Positions 47,201-56,047 of a stretch of DNA of 64,000 nt are shown in pieces. The DNA lies in contig CAVZHA010000005.1 of the NCBI GenBank assembly GCA_963774945.1, positions 310,001 through 374,000 of the forward strand, given 5' to 3'. This DNA is from Trebonia sp963774945. Lineage in GTDB: Bacteria > Actinomycetota > Actinomycetes > Streptosporangiales > Streptosporangiaceae. The translations under genes and the position numbers were made by a program. The notes under the pieces were generated by a model. It ran no database searches. It was not told the DNA's origin and was given only the letters and a program-made list of their open reading frames with translations. Numbering within the stretch: position 1 is the stretch's first letter; the number at the start of each line of letters is the position of its first letter.

Positions 47201-47450
47201 AAACGTCGAACGGCAGCTTCGCGAACTGGAGACGCGTTGGAGCGAGTTCGTGCTCAGCGGGGAGGACACCGGCGGGCTCAGGTATTCGACACACGGCGGA
47301 CGCGAGCACGTGGGGCTCCTGCGTAGGTTCGGCCAGAACGGACCGGGATGGGAGACCCTCGATTCGATGAGGAATATTGATGTCCAAGTACGTCTGCGCA
47401 TAAGGGGAGAAAACTTATGGAAAAGCGCACCATGCGAAGGTCGCAAGTGA
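44265..47450 (+). CDS. drmA: DrmA-like SF2 helicase (DISARM core)
   Basis: 1061 residues, intact. TTG start at 44265 overlaps the previous stop (TTGA) and has GGGAGG seven bases upstream. Helicase motifs: I LIWFPTGGGKTEAYLGLA near residue 431, Ia ITRYTLRLLTAQQF, II LILQDELHLISGPLG near 635, III VASTATIRRADEQVH, IV-VI FVASTNMISVGVDVQRLG and YIQATSRVGRGAVDGLVV near 840-880. A four-Cys insert (CPWCG and CTNPLC) between motifs Ia and II could bind zinc. This layout is that of DrmA, which with DrmB forms the DNA-loading complex of DISARM. Confidence 0.88.
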   Translation: MTVNDTASDRDLVLSYLRRQLIGPIGDVDEVLGELPHRRYLTGILFPAGADEKTGLTEDIQDETSGQVTGQLGEDQADDPVALAGERLPSAVGVSFVLPHWCSVRAEISAARYLKQDDGWKRTVIQFAGDQALLLEPPLTPGATQNQILDGSATVDVVWRSFGDEGAALVTVALVNRRKASGGGGINAADCLLQVDLRCSPDGGWIAPYPSSISVQSDDEEEELALLYRNVPTFAVGHGAAAVWGNGTDSRVEWVGTSYLPSFAIPSVLFGLEDAKDILSLARLSRIESDKTIVADLHRFIDQYEAWAEELEITATSIQPRLAGAAARLLSRVRSANLRMRRGVRLLESDEHPSVRSAFALANRVMLMQMIHSEEAYSGRRRLWTESLPQTPNYDDASRLWRPFQLAFLLLTIESVALGDSPDHDLVDLIWFPTGGGKTEAYLGLAAFTIFLRRLSYGEMGAGTTIITRYTLRLLTAQQFQRAATLVCACELIRRESPDTLGSRPISIGVWVGSSNSPNSYSEAAALLAKIKNKEPTNVGFQIDVCPWCGTETLPDGDAPDEAYAMHPTNDSFRMACTNPLCDFHDHLPLSSVDEDLYDNPPTILIGTVDKFARLAWEGRAGVFLGAGSDPGPALILQDELHLISGPLGTIVGLYEAAFDTVMRKHGARPKIVASTATIRRADEQVHGIFGRKVAMFPPSGLDADDSYFVRFDRDAPGRLYCGVMPQGHTPLTAMVHLSAALLQAPMELPLRSPADDAYWTLVAYHNNLRELGKSVTLAHDDIPARISVIAEAEEDARQLSDNEILELTSNVPAKEIPEKLELMQRRRGEKGAVSFVASTNMISVGVDVQRLGLMLVSGQPKTTSEYIQATSRVGRGAVDGLVVTMFSPTRPRDRSHYESFVPYHSALYRAVEPSSVTPFAVPARNRALHAGLVVIARHARGWEPNDAASLFNATDVEWQELLSSFLARAASAEPDEVQNVERQLRELETRWSEFVLSGEDTGGLRYSTHGGREHVGLLRRFGQNGPGWETLDSMRNIDVQVRLRIRGENLWKSAPCEGRK

Positions 47451-49228
47451 TCATGGGCGCAGGTCCAGGCGCTATTCTGGACATGTTGGGCGAGTCATTT
47501 GTAGGTGAGGACATCTCTCAATGGCGTGGGCGTTTCGATGCTATTACCGCGCCGCGGATCGCCGCTTACTTTGGCGTAGAGGAGCTTAGATCGCCTATCT
47601 CTGCCGAGGACAAAGGTCCAGGCCTTCCGTACTTCCGCTTTCCTCAATGGCTGTTCTGTGGCGTATGCCGAGACATGACCAAGTGGAATCCGCGACGTGA
47701 GAAGCAAGGCCAATCGCCGCGCTGTGAGCAGTGCTCCTCACGTTCGCAACTGGTGCCTATGCGGTTCGTGATGGTTTGCGGCAATGGTCATCTGGCCGAT
47801 GTCGATTGGGTACGCTGGGCACATTCCAAAAAGTCCACTAGGGACCAAGCTCAGTGCGGCCAACCGAGGCTCCGCTTCATTCATCTTTACGGAGTTGGCG
47901 GAGGGCTTGACTCTCTCGAGGTGCGCTGTTCTACCTGTGAGGCTGGCCGAGACCTGCACGATCTCACGGCGCCCGAGGCGATGAAGAGGATCGGAGTTTC
48001 TTGCCGAGGACGGCAGCCATGGCAGGGCAGCACTGAGACCACGCGCTGCGACCAGTCACCAATCGTTGTCCAGCGTGGCGCGTCCAGCGTATACTTCGCG
48101 CGAGTCGAATCGGCCATAGATATCCCACCAGATTCGAACTGGGTTCACTTGGGCGGCCCTATCGCCAGAATTAAGAATAATTCCTTTTTCAAGTCGCTAT
48201 TGAGCGATCCAGAAACCGATCTCAAGGAACCAATGATCTCAAGGATCGCGCTTAAGGAGGATGTCACAGAACAGGCCGTGCGCGATCTCCTGGCCGATCA
48301 GCTCGGTACAAGCGCGCAAGTCTTCTCAAACGGAACTCCGGCTGAGTTGAGAAGTCGCGAATGGCAGGCGCTCATTTCTCCCACACCCGAACACGATCCC
48401 AGAGATGCCTTCCTCTCGCGACGAGTCCCTTTTCCGTCGCCAGCGGGCCATCACGGGCTAAACGCTTTCGCCGGAAGGCTCGGAAATATTGTATCAGACG
48501 TCATTTTGGTCGATCGATTGCGTGAAGTTCGAGTGCTCCGAGGCTTTTATAGACATACAATGAATAGGATGGTGGAACCCGATCTGGGGTTGAGGACTGG
48601 CGTTCTGCCCGCCATCGAAGTGTTCGGTGAAGGTGTATTCATTAGGTTCAACGAGAGCGTTCTGCGCGACTGGGAACGCCTGGTGCCGGTACGGGAGCGA
48701 GTTGATCCCCTTCGCATCCGCTTGGCCAATAGCCATCTCGACAAGTGGATCTTGGACAAGGTGGCACCCCGATTGGTTCTTATTCACACGCTCGGGCACC
48801 TGCTAATGCGGCAAATGTCTTTCGATGCAGGCTATTCATCTTCTTCGCTAAGGGAAAGAATCTTCGCCGACGATGACCCCGGCTCACCGTTCGCCGGGCT
48901 GTTGATCTATACAGCCGCCGGCGACTCCGAGGGTTCACTCGGCGGTTTGGCGCGCCTTGGCGAACCTCAGCGTCTGGTGCCAACTTTCGCGCGAACCCTA
49001 GCTGCCGCGGAATGGTGTTCTCTGGATCCCGTCTGTATGGAATCGGAAGCCCAGGGGACCGACAATCTCTCACTGGCGGCTTGCCATGCCTGCGCCCTGG
49101 CACCCGAGACGAGCTGCGTTCTCGGTAACGTCCTCTTGGATCGCATGCTACTTATCGATCATGAATTTGGATTTTTCTACAGCGCGGTTACCGAGCTGCT
49201 GAGCGCGCAATCGGAGTCGCTGACTTAA
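47417..49228 (+). CDS. drmB: DrmB-like DUF1998 protein (DISARM core)
   Basis: 603 residues, intact. ATG 47417 lies inside the end of the DrmA-like gene, after AAGGGGAG. N-terminal MRRSQVIMGAGPGAILDMLG, then two Cys pairs (FCGVCRDM; RCEQCSSR) that could bind zinc, VCGNGHLADVDWVRWAH, and the C-terminal DUF1998 domain with LIHTLGHLLMRQMSFDAGYS near residue 456, followed by ACHACALAPETSCVLGN. Gene order A-B and this domain identify it as DrmB, the partner of DrmA. Stop overlaps the next ATG (TAATG). Confidence 0.88.
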   Translation: MEKRTMRRSQVIMGAGPGAILDMLGESFVGEDISQWRGRFDAITAPRIAAYFGVEELRSPISAEDKGPGLPYFRFPQWLFCGVCRDMTKWNPRREKQGQSPRCEQCSSRSQLVPMRFVMVCGNGHLADVDWVRWAHSKKSTRDQAQCGQPRLRFIHLYGVGGGLDSLEVRCSTCEAGRDLHDLTAPEAMKRIGVSCRGRQPWQGSTETTRCDQSPIVVQRGASSVYFARVESAIDIPPDSNWVHLGGPIARIKNNSFFKSLLSDPETDLKEPMISRIALKEDVTEQAVRDLLADQLGTSAQVFSNGTPAELRSREWQALISPTPEHDPRDAFLSRRVPFPSPAGHHGLNAFAGRLGNIVSDVILVDRLREVRVLRGFYRHTMNRMVEPDLGLRTGVLPAIEVFGEGVFIRFNESVLRDWERLVPVRERVDPLRIRLANSHLDKWILDKVAPRLVLIHTLGHLLMRQMSFDAGYSSSSLRERIFADDDPGSPFAGLLIYTAAGDSEGSLGGLARLGEPQRLVPTFARTLAAAEWCSLDPVCMESEAQGTDNLSLAACHACALAPETSCVLGNVLLDRMLLIDHEFGFFYSAVTELLSAQSESLT

Positions 49229-50346
49229 TGCTTGAATTGCCAGACTTCGACTCGCTCTCGGAACAGCACGACGACATACTGGCCCTTCCGTTGGATTCTT
49301 GGTGCATTGTCACAGGACCCCCGGGTACCGGCAAGACTATCATGGCGATCTATCGTGCGAGCATGCTTTATCGGGCGGGACGAAAGCCGCAGTTGCTGAT
49401 GTATGGTCGGCTTCTTTCGGCATATGCACGAGCAGCTATCAGCGGACTTGAGATTGACGGAGTCGCATCGACGTACCACAGCTGGTTCTCACAGTTTTGG
49501 AAAAGATGCTACGGGGTTGCTCCACCGGAGCCCGAGCCCTGGAGATTCGATTGGAATGCTTGCCTCAACACAATCCGGCGTCGGCCTCCCCCTAAATCGG
49601 AACGTCGGCACTTCCTCATCGATGAAGGTCAAGATCTGCCGCCTGACTTCTATCTCGTGCTTAAATCGGTTAGCGAGTCGATGACGGTATTCGCTGACCA
49701 GAATCAACGGATCACCGAGGAGCACTCCACCATTGCCGAGATCCGCGCGTCAACCGGCATAAAAGAGATGCGTACACTCACCCGAAACTACAGGAACACT
49801 CGACCTATTGCCGAGTTCGCCGCGAGCTTCTATGCCGGTCTACCGTCTGGAATTCCTGAACTTCCACCTGAGTCGGCACGCGGTGAGCTACCATTCCTCT
49901 TGGCTCACGGACAGCTCCATCAAGCTATCGAGTTCCTTCGTGTCTTTGAGAACAATCATCGCGATCAGTCGATAGGCATTTTCCTCGAACGGGCAAAGCA
50001 GGTCAAGCAGTTTTACAATCGCCTTCAAGGCAAGACCGAAAATCCAGTTCAAGTCTACCTAAGCCGTGATGCGAGTGACGGTTCAAAGTTTCAAGCAATC
50101 AACTTCGCGACCCCTGGAATAAAGCTGCTGACTTACATGAGCTCTAAGGGCCTCGAATTTGATACGGTGTTTCTCCCGGAGCTGCAAGAGGTTACCAGCG
50201 ATCCGCAAGCGGACGATATCCGTATGCGATTCTACGTGATGTCCGCACGGGCAAAGAAGATTCTCGGGTTGATGTACACTGGAGAGGGAGTACCTAGATT
50301 TGTTCAGGAGTTGCCCTTGTCGCTGATGGAGGATCGCAGAATATGA
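49228..50346 (+). CDS. Second SF1 (UvrD-like) helicase
   Basis: 372 residues, intact; shorter than a full UvrD. Walker A VTGPPGTGKTIMAIYRASM near residue 28, Walker B HFLIDEGQDLPPDFY near 130, motif III FADQNQRITEEHS, LTRNYRNTRPIAEFA, motif V YMSSKGLEFDTVFLPEL near 300, and RMRFYVMSARAKKILGLMY as motif VI. No nuclease domain is visible. Coupled at both ends to its neighbours. Two SF1 helicases in one operon with DrmA-DrmB is unusual. Confidence 0.82.
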   Translation: MLELPDFDSLSEQHDDILALPLDSWCIVTGPPGTGKTIMAIYRASMLYRAGRKPQLLMYGRLLSAYARAAISGLEIDGVASTYHSWFSQFWKRCYGVAPPEPEPWRFDWNACLNTIRRRPPPKSERRHFLIDEGQDLPPDFYLVLKSVSESMTVFADQNQRITEEHSTIAEIRASTGIKEMRTLTRNYRNTRPIAEFAASFYAGLPSGIPELPPESARGELPFLLAHGQLHQAIEFLRVFENNHRDQSIGIFLERAKQVKQFYNRLQGKTENPVQVYLSRDASDGSKFQAINFATPGIKLLTYMSSKGLEFDTVFLPELQEVTSDPQADDIRMRFYVMSARAKKILGLMYTGEGVPRFVQELPLSLMEDRRI

Positions 50347-51587
50347 CCTCGCCCTCCCGTTTGCTACTTCCGGTCGACTGGCGAAACGCGCTCGCGTTCT
50401 ACGCTCAAGGAATAGTGGTCCCCGGCGGAATGCTTTCTCGGCCGCAGTCAGACCTCCTTGAATTCGCTCCGGAACGCTTGCCTTTGCTGATCGATTCGAT
50501 CTCTGAGGACGTCGCTAAGATATCCGCGCCAACAACTGGTGACTTCCCCATAATTTTGGACATAGACCCTCACGTCTTTGTGCGCGGCCCAGAGCTCCAT
50601 ATCGATGGCTTGCTAGCTGCCGTATCTCCGGTCGGAGTAATCCCAACGAGGCGTGTGAACCGCATTCATACACGGTCTCAACGTGACAGTGACGAGTTTC
50701 AGGCGCGGCGATACCGGAACATTGACACACGACATGTCCGAGTCGAAGTAACGCCAATACTGTTTAGCGGGACCGGCCCATCAGGAGAGACACTGAGTAC
50801 GTGGCTTCGCGGCTTGCCGCCCGTCGATGCCTTGAAATCGCATGATTTCGTTACTCGCGAGTGTGTGGCAGGAGGACTAATGCTCATGCTTAGTTCCCTC
50901 CCGCCCGAGGTCCCGATTGTCGATCAGGCCGGCAAGCTATTGGAGAGGATGATCAGTCGTAAAGGTACGGTTGAATACGTCAGCCTTCTAGCGGACACAC
51001 TCGCCGATGTTGGGTGGATCGGTCCCGCAGATGATCACTCAATATGTTTCGCAGCGCTAGAGGCTCTGATAAAGATGAGTGGTCCGGAAGACCCCGTACC
51101 CAGCGGGCTAATTGCGGAGATGCGTGGGCGTCTAGCGACGCGTGATCTTTCGGACGAGCCTCTTGTCACGTCTTACCTTGAACGAATCCTCGCCGTTACA
51201 CGTGGCGATGCGGAATTCATATCGTTCCGTCAGGCTGGAGGCCTAAGGGCGGCCAAGGCGCTGCTACTTTTTCTTCTCCGCCCAGCTCCTGAAGCAGTGA
51301 GAGGCTGGTTGCGAGAGGATCTTAACGCAGAAGTCGAGATTTTTGCTTTGGCCACCATATTCGCCGGAATCGCCTACCGCTCTACAGGCCTTCCAAGCGA
51401 GCTCCGAGGATCGGAACCTCTTCAGCACATTCTGTATGACTGGATCGCTTCCGCAGTGAACCACGGCGATATAATTTCTCCTCGTGCCAGAACACTGTCC
51501 GTGAAACTGCTGCAAGACCCCACAGGTCCAGCACTGACGGCCGGTGAAACGGGGGCGATCCTGGCACGTTACGGGTCGAGCGTCTGA
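50343..51587 (+). CDS. Unknown protein closing the defence operon
   Basis: 414 residues, intact, ATGA overlap with the preceding helicase gene, so it belongs to the operon. I do not recognise a family. Residues 1-165 look like a mixed alpha/beta domain (LLLPVDWRNALAFYAQGIVV; FPIILDIDPHVFV; TRHVRVEVTPILFSGTG). From ~170 on the sequence is mostly helical (LMLMLSSLPPEV; LLERMISRK; LLLFLLRPAPEAVRGWL; IFALATIFAGIAYRS). No Walker, nuclease, HKD or membrane motif found. Could be an effector or an adaptor. Confidence 0.7.
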   Translation: MTSPSRLLLPVDWRNALAFYAQGIVVPGGMLSRPQSDLLEFAPERLPLLIDSISEDVAKISAPTTGDFPIILDIDPHVFVRGPELHIDGLLAAVSPVGVIPTRRVNRIHTRSQRDSDEFQARRYRNIDTRHVRVEVTPILFSGTGPSGETLSTWLRGLPPVDALKSHDFVTRECVAGGLMLMLSSLPPEVPIVDQAGKLLERMISRKGTVEYVSLLADTLADVGWIGPADDHSICFAALEALIKMSGPEDPVPSGLIAEMRGRLATRDLSDEPLVTSYLERILAVTRGDAEFISFRQAGGLRAAKALLLFLLRPAPEAVRGWLREDLNAEVEIFALATIFAGIAYRSTGLPSELRGSEPLQHILYDWIASAVNHGDIISPRARTLSVKLLQDPTGPALTAGETGAILARYGSSV

Positions 51588-51696
51588 GTTGCAGACGAAC
51601 TCATCCTGACAGTTGGGAAGCTTGGTCGACGACCTGCTTGTCAACGTGGGCTCAATCTTGGTTTTGGTAGGCTTTTAGTGCTGTGTTTTGGGCTGG

Positions 51697-52500
51697 TTAG
51701 TCGGCGGCCAGGAAGCCGCAGCGGAGCAGGTCCGGGCCGACGCGTCCGTACGTTTGCCGCTTGAGCGCCTTGGTGCGGTTGACGTCGCCTTCGACGGCGC
51801 CGCAGCTTCGGCGTAGGCTGAGTCCGTTGGTGACGGGGTCCTGGTCGTGTGGACGCCGGTGACGAGGAAGCGGAGCGCGGGTTCGCGGGAGGCCTCGGCG
51901 GCAGTCATTCACGGCTCGAGGAGCTTACGGCCGCGGCGCCTGTTCATGGTGGCGTCGGAGGCGCGGACGCTGGCGGTGACTGCGGCGAGCTCGGGAGAGG
52001 CGGCGAGGATCGCCTCTAGGCTGTCCTTGTCGGCGTCGGCGATGTCGCCCGGGGTGGTCATGATCCAGCTTGTCACCGTCTTGACTTTCAGGACCGTCGG
52101 CTTGGGCTCGGGGCGGCCACGGTGGAAGCGGGCGAGGTATTGGCGGATGGCGGTCCGGCCTACCGGGTATCCGCGCTCGCGGAGCTCGGCCCAGAGCTGG
52201 GCGGCGTTGGTGCAGCCCGAGTTCCATCGCTCGCGCATCTAGGCGGCGTGCTGACCGAGGATGGGGGCTGCATGCCGGTGCCGTCATTCACGAGAAGTTC
52301 CTCGGGCTGGCAGCCTGTGAGAAGCGCCGGACCGTGCTGCGGGACAAGCCCAGATCGTGGGTGATCGGCGCCTGGGTGCGCCCTTCGGCCACCAGGCGGC
52401 GCGTCGGCGTGCCGGTCCCGGGCCTGGCTGGCCACCCGCGCGCTCGGCAGAGGCTCCGGCGCCGGCGTCGTCGGCTCGACAACCGCCGACTCAAGACTGG
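51697..52500 (-). pseudogene. ISL3-family transposase remnant
   Basis: Reading on the minus strand: helix-turn-helix region APITHDLGLSRSTVRRF and ELLVNDGTGMQPPSS, then ERWNSGCTNAAQLWAELRER, AILAASPELAAVTASVRA, and the C-terminal GAVEGDVNRTKALKRQ plus YGRVGPDLLRCG in changing frames. The N-terminus stops at 52500, beside the IS630-type insertion, and the catalytic centre is not intact. Confidence 0.7.
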
Positions 52501-52520
52501 AACACTAGTGGGCGCGCCCG

Positions 52521-52874
52521 TTAATTCGTCGGGGGCGGCTGGGTGAGCCAGGCGGTGGGGTCGGCGAGGTAGAGGCCACAGGCGGTGTCGAGGGCTTCTT
52601 GCGGGGTGCCGGCCGGCCAGCCGCTGGGCAGGACCGACCTCTCGTAGTCGTCGTGGCTGGCCCGGTAGATCGCGAAGCCCCAGGTGCTGGCAGATCCGGC
52701 GTAGCGGAGCCGGAATAGCGGTAGGTCGGTGCCATCGGGGAGCTGGCCGCTGACGTAGGCGAACTCGCCGTGCCAGCGGACGCTGACGCCGGCGAGCTGG
52801 GGCCAGCGCTCACGGGCGCGGGCGGCGAGCCGCTGGCGGAGCGAGGTCTTGGTCGACTCAGGTGGCTTAGCCAT
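52521..52874 (-). CDS. Unknown passenger gene inside IS630-type element
   Basis: 117 residues (MAKPPESTKTSLRQRLAARA start), intact, divergent from the transposase and inside the inverted ends. Contains WPQLAGVSVRWHGEFAYVSG and ASTWGFAIYRASHDDYE, a small alpha/beta protein without a family I can name. Its being bounded by the inverted repeats makes it a passenger of the element. Confidence 0.6.
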   Translation of the reverse strand: MAKPPESTKTSLRQRLAARARERWPQLAGVSVRWHGEFAYVSGQLPDGTDLPLFRLRYAGSASTWGFAIYRASHDDYERSVLPSGWPAGTPQEALDTACGLYLADPTAWLTQPPPTN

Positions 52875-52955
52875 ATCACCATCCTGCCCCAGCCGGGCGG
52901 GCTCATCATGGACCCGTCGCGCGCCGGCGCTGGCCGGCGGCCGTCAGCGAGGGAG

Positions 52956-54108
52956 ATGCCCGTGCCTGCCAGCCCCCATGTGATCTGCCTGGATGATGCC
53001 GGCCGGGCGCAGCTGGAGTCGGTTACCCGGCGCGGCACGGCGCCGTTCCGGCTGGTGCTGCGGGCGCGGATCGTGCTGCTGGCCGCGGACGGCCTCGCCA
53101 ACGGCGCGATCGCCGCCCGGCTCGGCATCTGCGAGGACACGGCCTGCAAGTGGCGGCGCCGCTACCGCGAGCAGGGCATGGACGGGCTGGCCGACGCCCT
53201 GCGGCCGGGCTGGCCGCGGAAGTTCGCGGCCCGGGTCGCGGCCGAGGTCAAGGCCCTGGCCTGCGAGCCGCCCGCCGCCAGCGGGAAGCCGCTGGCCCGC
53301 TGGAGCTGCCCCGAACTGGGCCGCGAGGCCGCCGCCAGCGGCATCGCCGCCGTTTCAGCGTCCACGGTGCGCCGCTGGCTCGCCGACGACGCGATCAAGC
53401 CCTGGCAGCACCGGTCGTGGATCTGCCCCCGGGACCCCTACTTCGCCCTCAAGGGCGGCCGCGTCCTGGACCTCTACCAGCGGACCTGGGAAGGCCAGCT
53501 GCTGGGCGACGACGATTACGTGCTCAGCGCCGACGAGAAGCCCGGCGTCCAGGCGCGCTCGCGCACCCGGCTACCGCTGCCCCCCGGACCCCGCCGGGCG
53601 ATGCGGGTCGAGAGCGAGTACGTCCGCTGCGGCGCCGTGGCCTACCTGGCCGCCTATGACGTTCACCGCGCAAGGGTGATGGGCCGCTGCGAGCCGTCCA
53701 CCGGGATAAAGCCGTTCACCGCCCTCGTGGACCAGGTGATGAGCACCGAGCCCTACGCGTCGGCGAGGCAGGTGTTCTGGGTCGTGGACAACGGGGCCTC
53801 GCACCGCAACTGGGCCGCCGCCGCCCGCCTCCGCGACGCCTACCCCAACGCGCAGATGGTCCACCTGCCCGTGCACGCCTCCTGGCTGAACCAGGTCGAG
53901 GTCTACTTCTCCGTCATCCAGCGCAAGCTCCTGACCCCCGACGACTTCGGGGACCTGGACAGCCTCGCCGAGCAGATCCTCGCGTTCGAGCACCACTACA
54001 ACGCCACCGCCCGGCCGTTCGACTGGAGATTCACGCGCCGACCTCAACCAACTCCTGACCCGCCTCCGCAAGCACGACCCGTTCGCGCCGCGCCCGCTAG
54101 CCGCATGA
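52956..54108 (+). CDS. IS630-family transposase
   Basis: Catalyses cut-and-paste transposition. N-terminal helix-turn-helix (LANGAIAARLGICEDTACKW), a linker region with VSASTVRRWLADDAIKPW, and the DDE triad: VLSADEKPG near 53520, WVVDNGASHRN near 53780 and SWLNQVEVYFSVIQRK near 53880. One extra C near 54033 shifts the last 27 residues; correct reading ends DLNQLLTRLRKHDPFAPRP at TGA 54106-54108. ATG 52956 after GGGAG is the probable start. Confidence 0.85.
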
Positions 54109-54375
54109 ACCCCGACGAATTAACGGGCGCGCCCACTAGCTGAGTGCGTGCACGCCGAGCTTCCTCATGGTTCGAGAGTCGGCTGGCCATGACGTCATAG
54201 GGTCTCACTAGTCACACGAAGATCATTTTACCAACCATGTACCGAATGTGATCGTTTAACGGCAGCGGGTTGCGATTTCTGCAAGCATGGCTATCGGTAA
54301 CCGTTCGGATCGTCTGCGTGGCCACCCCTCAGGTCACGCTCCGTCGGGAACCAGGCCGCATATGAAAGGGTCGCC

Positions 54376-55674
54376 GTGACATCCACCCCGGCTCCCCGTC
54401 CGTCGTACCGTTCGGTCTTCGCCGTCACCGAGTTCCGCGTGCTCTGGTTCTCGTACGTGCTGTCCGCCAGCGGCGACCGTCTCGCCCTGGTGGCGATGAC
54501 GCTCCTGGTCTACGCCAGGACCAAGTCCCCGTTCCTGGCCGCGATCACGTTCGCGTCCGGCTTCGTGCCTTATCTACTAGGCGGCCTGTTCCTGTCCGGG
54601 CTGGCCGACCGGCTGCCCCGCCGCACGGTGATGGTCGCCTGCGACGCCGCCCGCGCCCTGCTCGTCGGCGCGATGCTGGTGCCCGGCCTGAGCCTCGGCG
54701 CGCTGATCGCGCTCCTATATATAGTGACCGTGCTCCAGCCCCCGTTCGACGCGGCCCGCTCGGCCATCGTCCGGGACATGATGGACCGCGAGCGGTACCC
54801 CCTCGCGATGGCGGTGCTGCAGTCGACCAGCCGCATCGTGTTCGTGGCCGGCGCCGCGCTCGGCGGCCTGGTGGTGGCGCTGTTCGGGGCGCGGCCCGCG
54901 CTCACGGCCGACGGGCTCACGTTCGTCGCCTCCGGCCTGCTGATCCTGCTCGGCACCCGCGCCCGTCCGGCCGCCGCCCCCGCGGGCGCCGCCGGCCGCG
55001 AGAGCCCGCTGGCGGCGCTGGCCGGCGGGGTGCGCCTGGTCTTCGGCGACCCCGCGCTCCGCACGCTGATCGGCCTGGCCTGGCTGGCCGCGTTCTACGA
55101 GGTCCCCGAGGGCCTGGCGGCGCCGTACGCGGCGAGCCTCAAGGGCGGGGCGGTGGCGGCCGGCCTGCTGATCGCCTTCTCCCAGCTCGGCGCGGCGGTG
55201 GCGTCGCCGATCTTCATCAAGAAGATAGGCCCGCTCACGCGGCTCAAGTGGATGGGTCCGATGACGGTGCTCACCTGCGGAATCCTCGCGGTGACGATCC
55301 TGCGTCCGAACCTCGAAGTCTCGATGGCGATCTTCGCCCTGTCCAACACGTTCGCCATGTATCAGATCGCCGCGAACACCGCGTTCGTCGAGCGGATACC
55401 GAACGAGCGCCGCGCTCAGGCCTTCGGCCTCGCCAACGCGGGTCTGATCGTGGGTCAGGGGGTGGCTTTCGCTATAGCTGGAGCGGCCGCCGAGGTGGTA
55501 CCTCCCTCGACGGTCGTAGCTCTCAGTGGGGGACTCGGTGCCCTTATCGCCTGTGGTCTAGCGCTCCGGTGGCGGCGAATGTCGCCTGCCGTCGGGCGTC
55601 ACACTGCGAGACATCTTGGCCGAGAGGACTCGCTTACCAGGCAGACACTTGTCCGTGCGGCTCGTTCTAACTAG
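54376..55674 (+). CDS. MFS transporter, 12-helix
   Basis: 432 residues, intact, GTG start at 54376. N-terminal VFAVTEFRVLWFSYVLSASG, motif A GLADRLPRRTVMVACD after helix 2, RSAIVRDMMDRERYPLAMAV, and about eleven to twelve hydrophobic segments. Resembles the MFS_3/enterobactin-exporter-like group common in actinomycetes. Substrate unknown. The C-terminal tail is basic and probably cytoplasmic. Confidence 0.85.
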   Translation: MTSTPAPRPSYRSVFAVTEFRVLWFSYVLSASGDRLALVAMTLLVYARTKSPFLAAITFASGFVPYLLGGLFLSGLADRLPRRTVMVACDAARALLVGAMLVPGLSLGALIALLYIVTVLQPPFDAARSAIVRDMMDRERYPLAMAVLQSTSRIVFVAGAALGGLVVALFGARPALTADGLTFVASGLLILLGTRARPAAAPAGAAGRESPLAALAGGVRLVFGDPALRTLIGLAWLAAFYEVPEGLAAPYAASLKGGAVAAGLLIAFSQLGAAVASPIFIKKIGPLTRLKWMGPMTVLTCGILAVTILRPNLEVSMAIFALSNTFAMYQIAANTAFVERIPNERRAQAFGLANAGLIVGQGVAFAIAGAAAEVVPPSTVVALSGGLGALIACGLALRWRRMSPAVGRHTARHLGREDSLTRQTLVRAARSN

Positions 55675-55684
55675 GGGGACTGCG

Positions 55685-55912
55685 ATGACGATGAGTGAAT
55701 CTAACGATCAGGTCCAGGTGTCGCGCATGATGTCACTTCCTTCCCGTGCGATGTGTTTGGGCTCGACTAGCGCACCAGTCACATCAGAACCAGTAGGTGT
55801 TGCGCACGGCTTTGCCTCCTCATGCGTAACAGCGAACGCTTCTCTCCTCAGCGTTCACTCCGTTATCTATGGCGCGAATTTGTCTCTCCCGCCTCCGCAC
55901 CATCGCTGTTAA
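55685..55912 (+). CDS. Possible small protein
   Basis: 75 codons from ATG 55685 (MTMSESNDQVQVSRMMSLPS), 8 bases after an AGGGGGA site and 10 bases after the MFS stop. Composition is ordinary but no family or motif is recognised. It may be a small peptide gene or chance. The following 135 bases to 56047 hold no gene. Confidence 0.3.
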   Translation: MTMSESNDQVQVSRMMSLPSRAMCLGSTSAPVTSEPVGVAHGFASSCVTANASLLSVHSVIYGANLSLPPPHHRC

Positions 55913-56047
55913 GAACTATTAAGCTCCGCCTTGTCCTGGCATGTCTGGAAATCTCGCTGCAATAGTTACAAGGCCCGGGAAGATGGGTTATGGTAGCTAT
56001 ACGCAACTAGTCATTTACGGTTAGCTGCTACTAGAAGGCAGTAACAG

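Larger units (their letters stand above)
52505..54139 (+). mobile_element. Complete IS630-type insertion sequence
   Basis: Perfect 29-base inverted ends at 52505-52533 and 54111-54139 (CTAGTGGGCGCGCCC outward), each including a TA that would be the duplicated target of an IS630/Tc1-type element. Contains a transposase on the plus strand and a separate gene on the minus strand. It is inserted at the broken end of an ISL3 transposase. Confidence 0.85.

Noticed and set aside
36597..51587. BREX or Pgl system
   Set aside because: No PglZ, BrxC/PglY-type ATPase or adenine methyltransferase is present; DrmA-DrmB features point to DISARM relatives instead.
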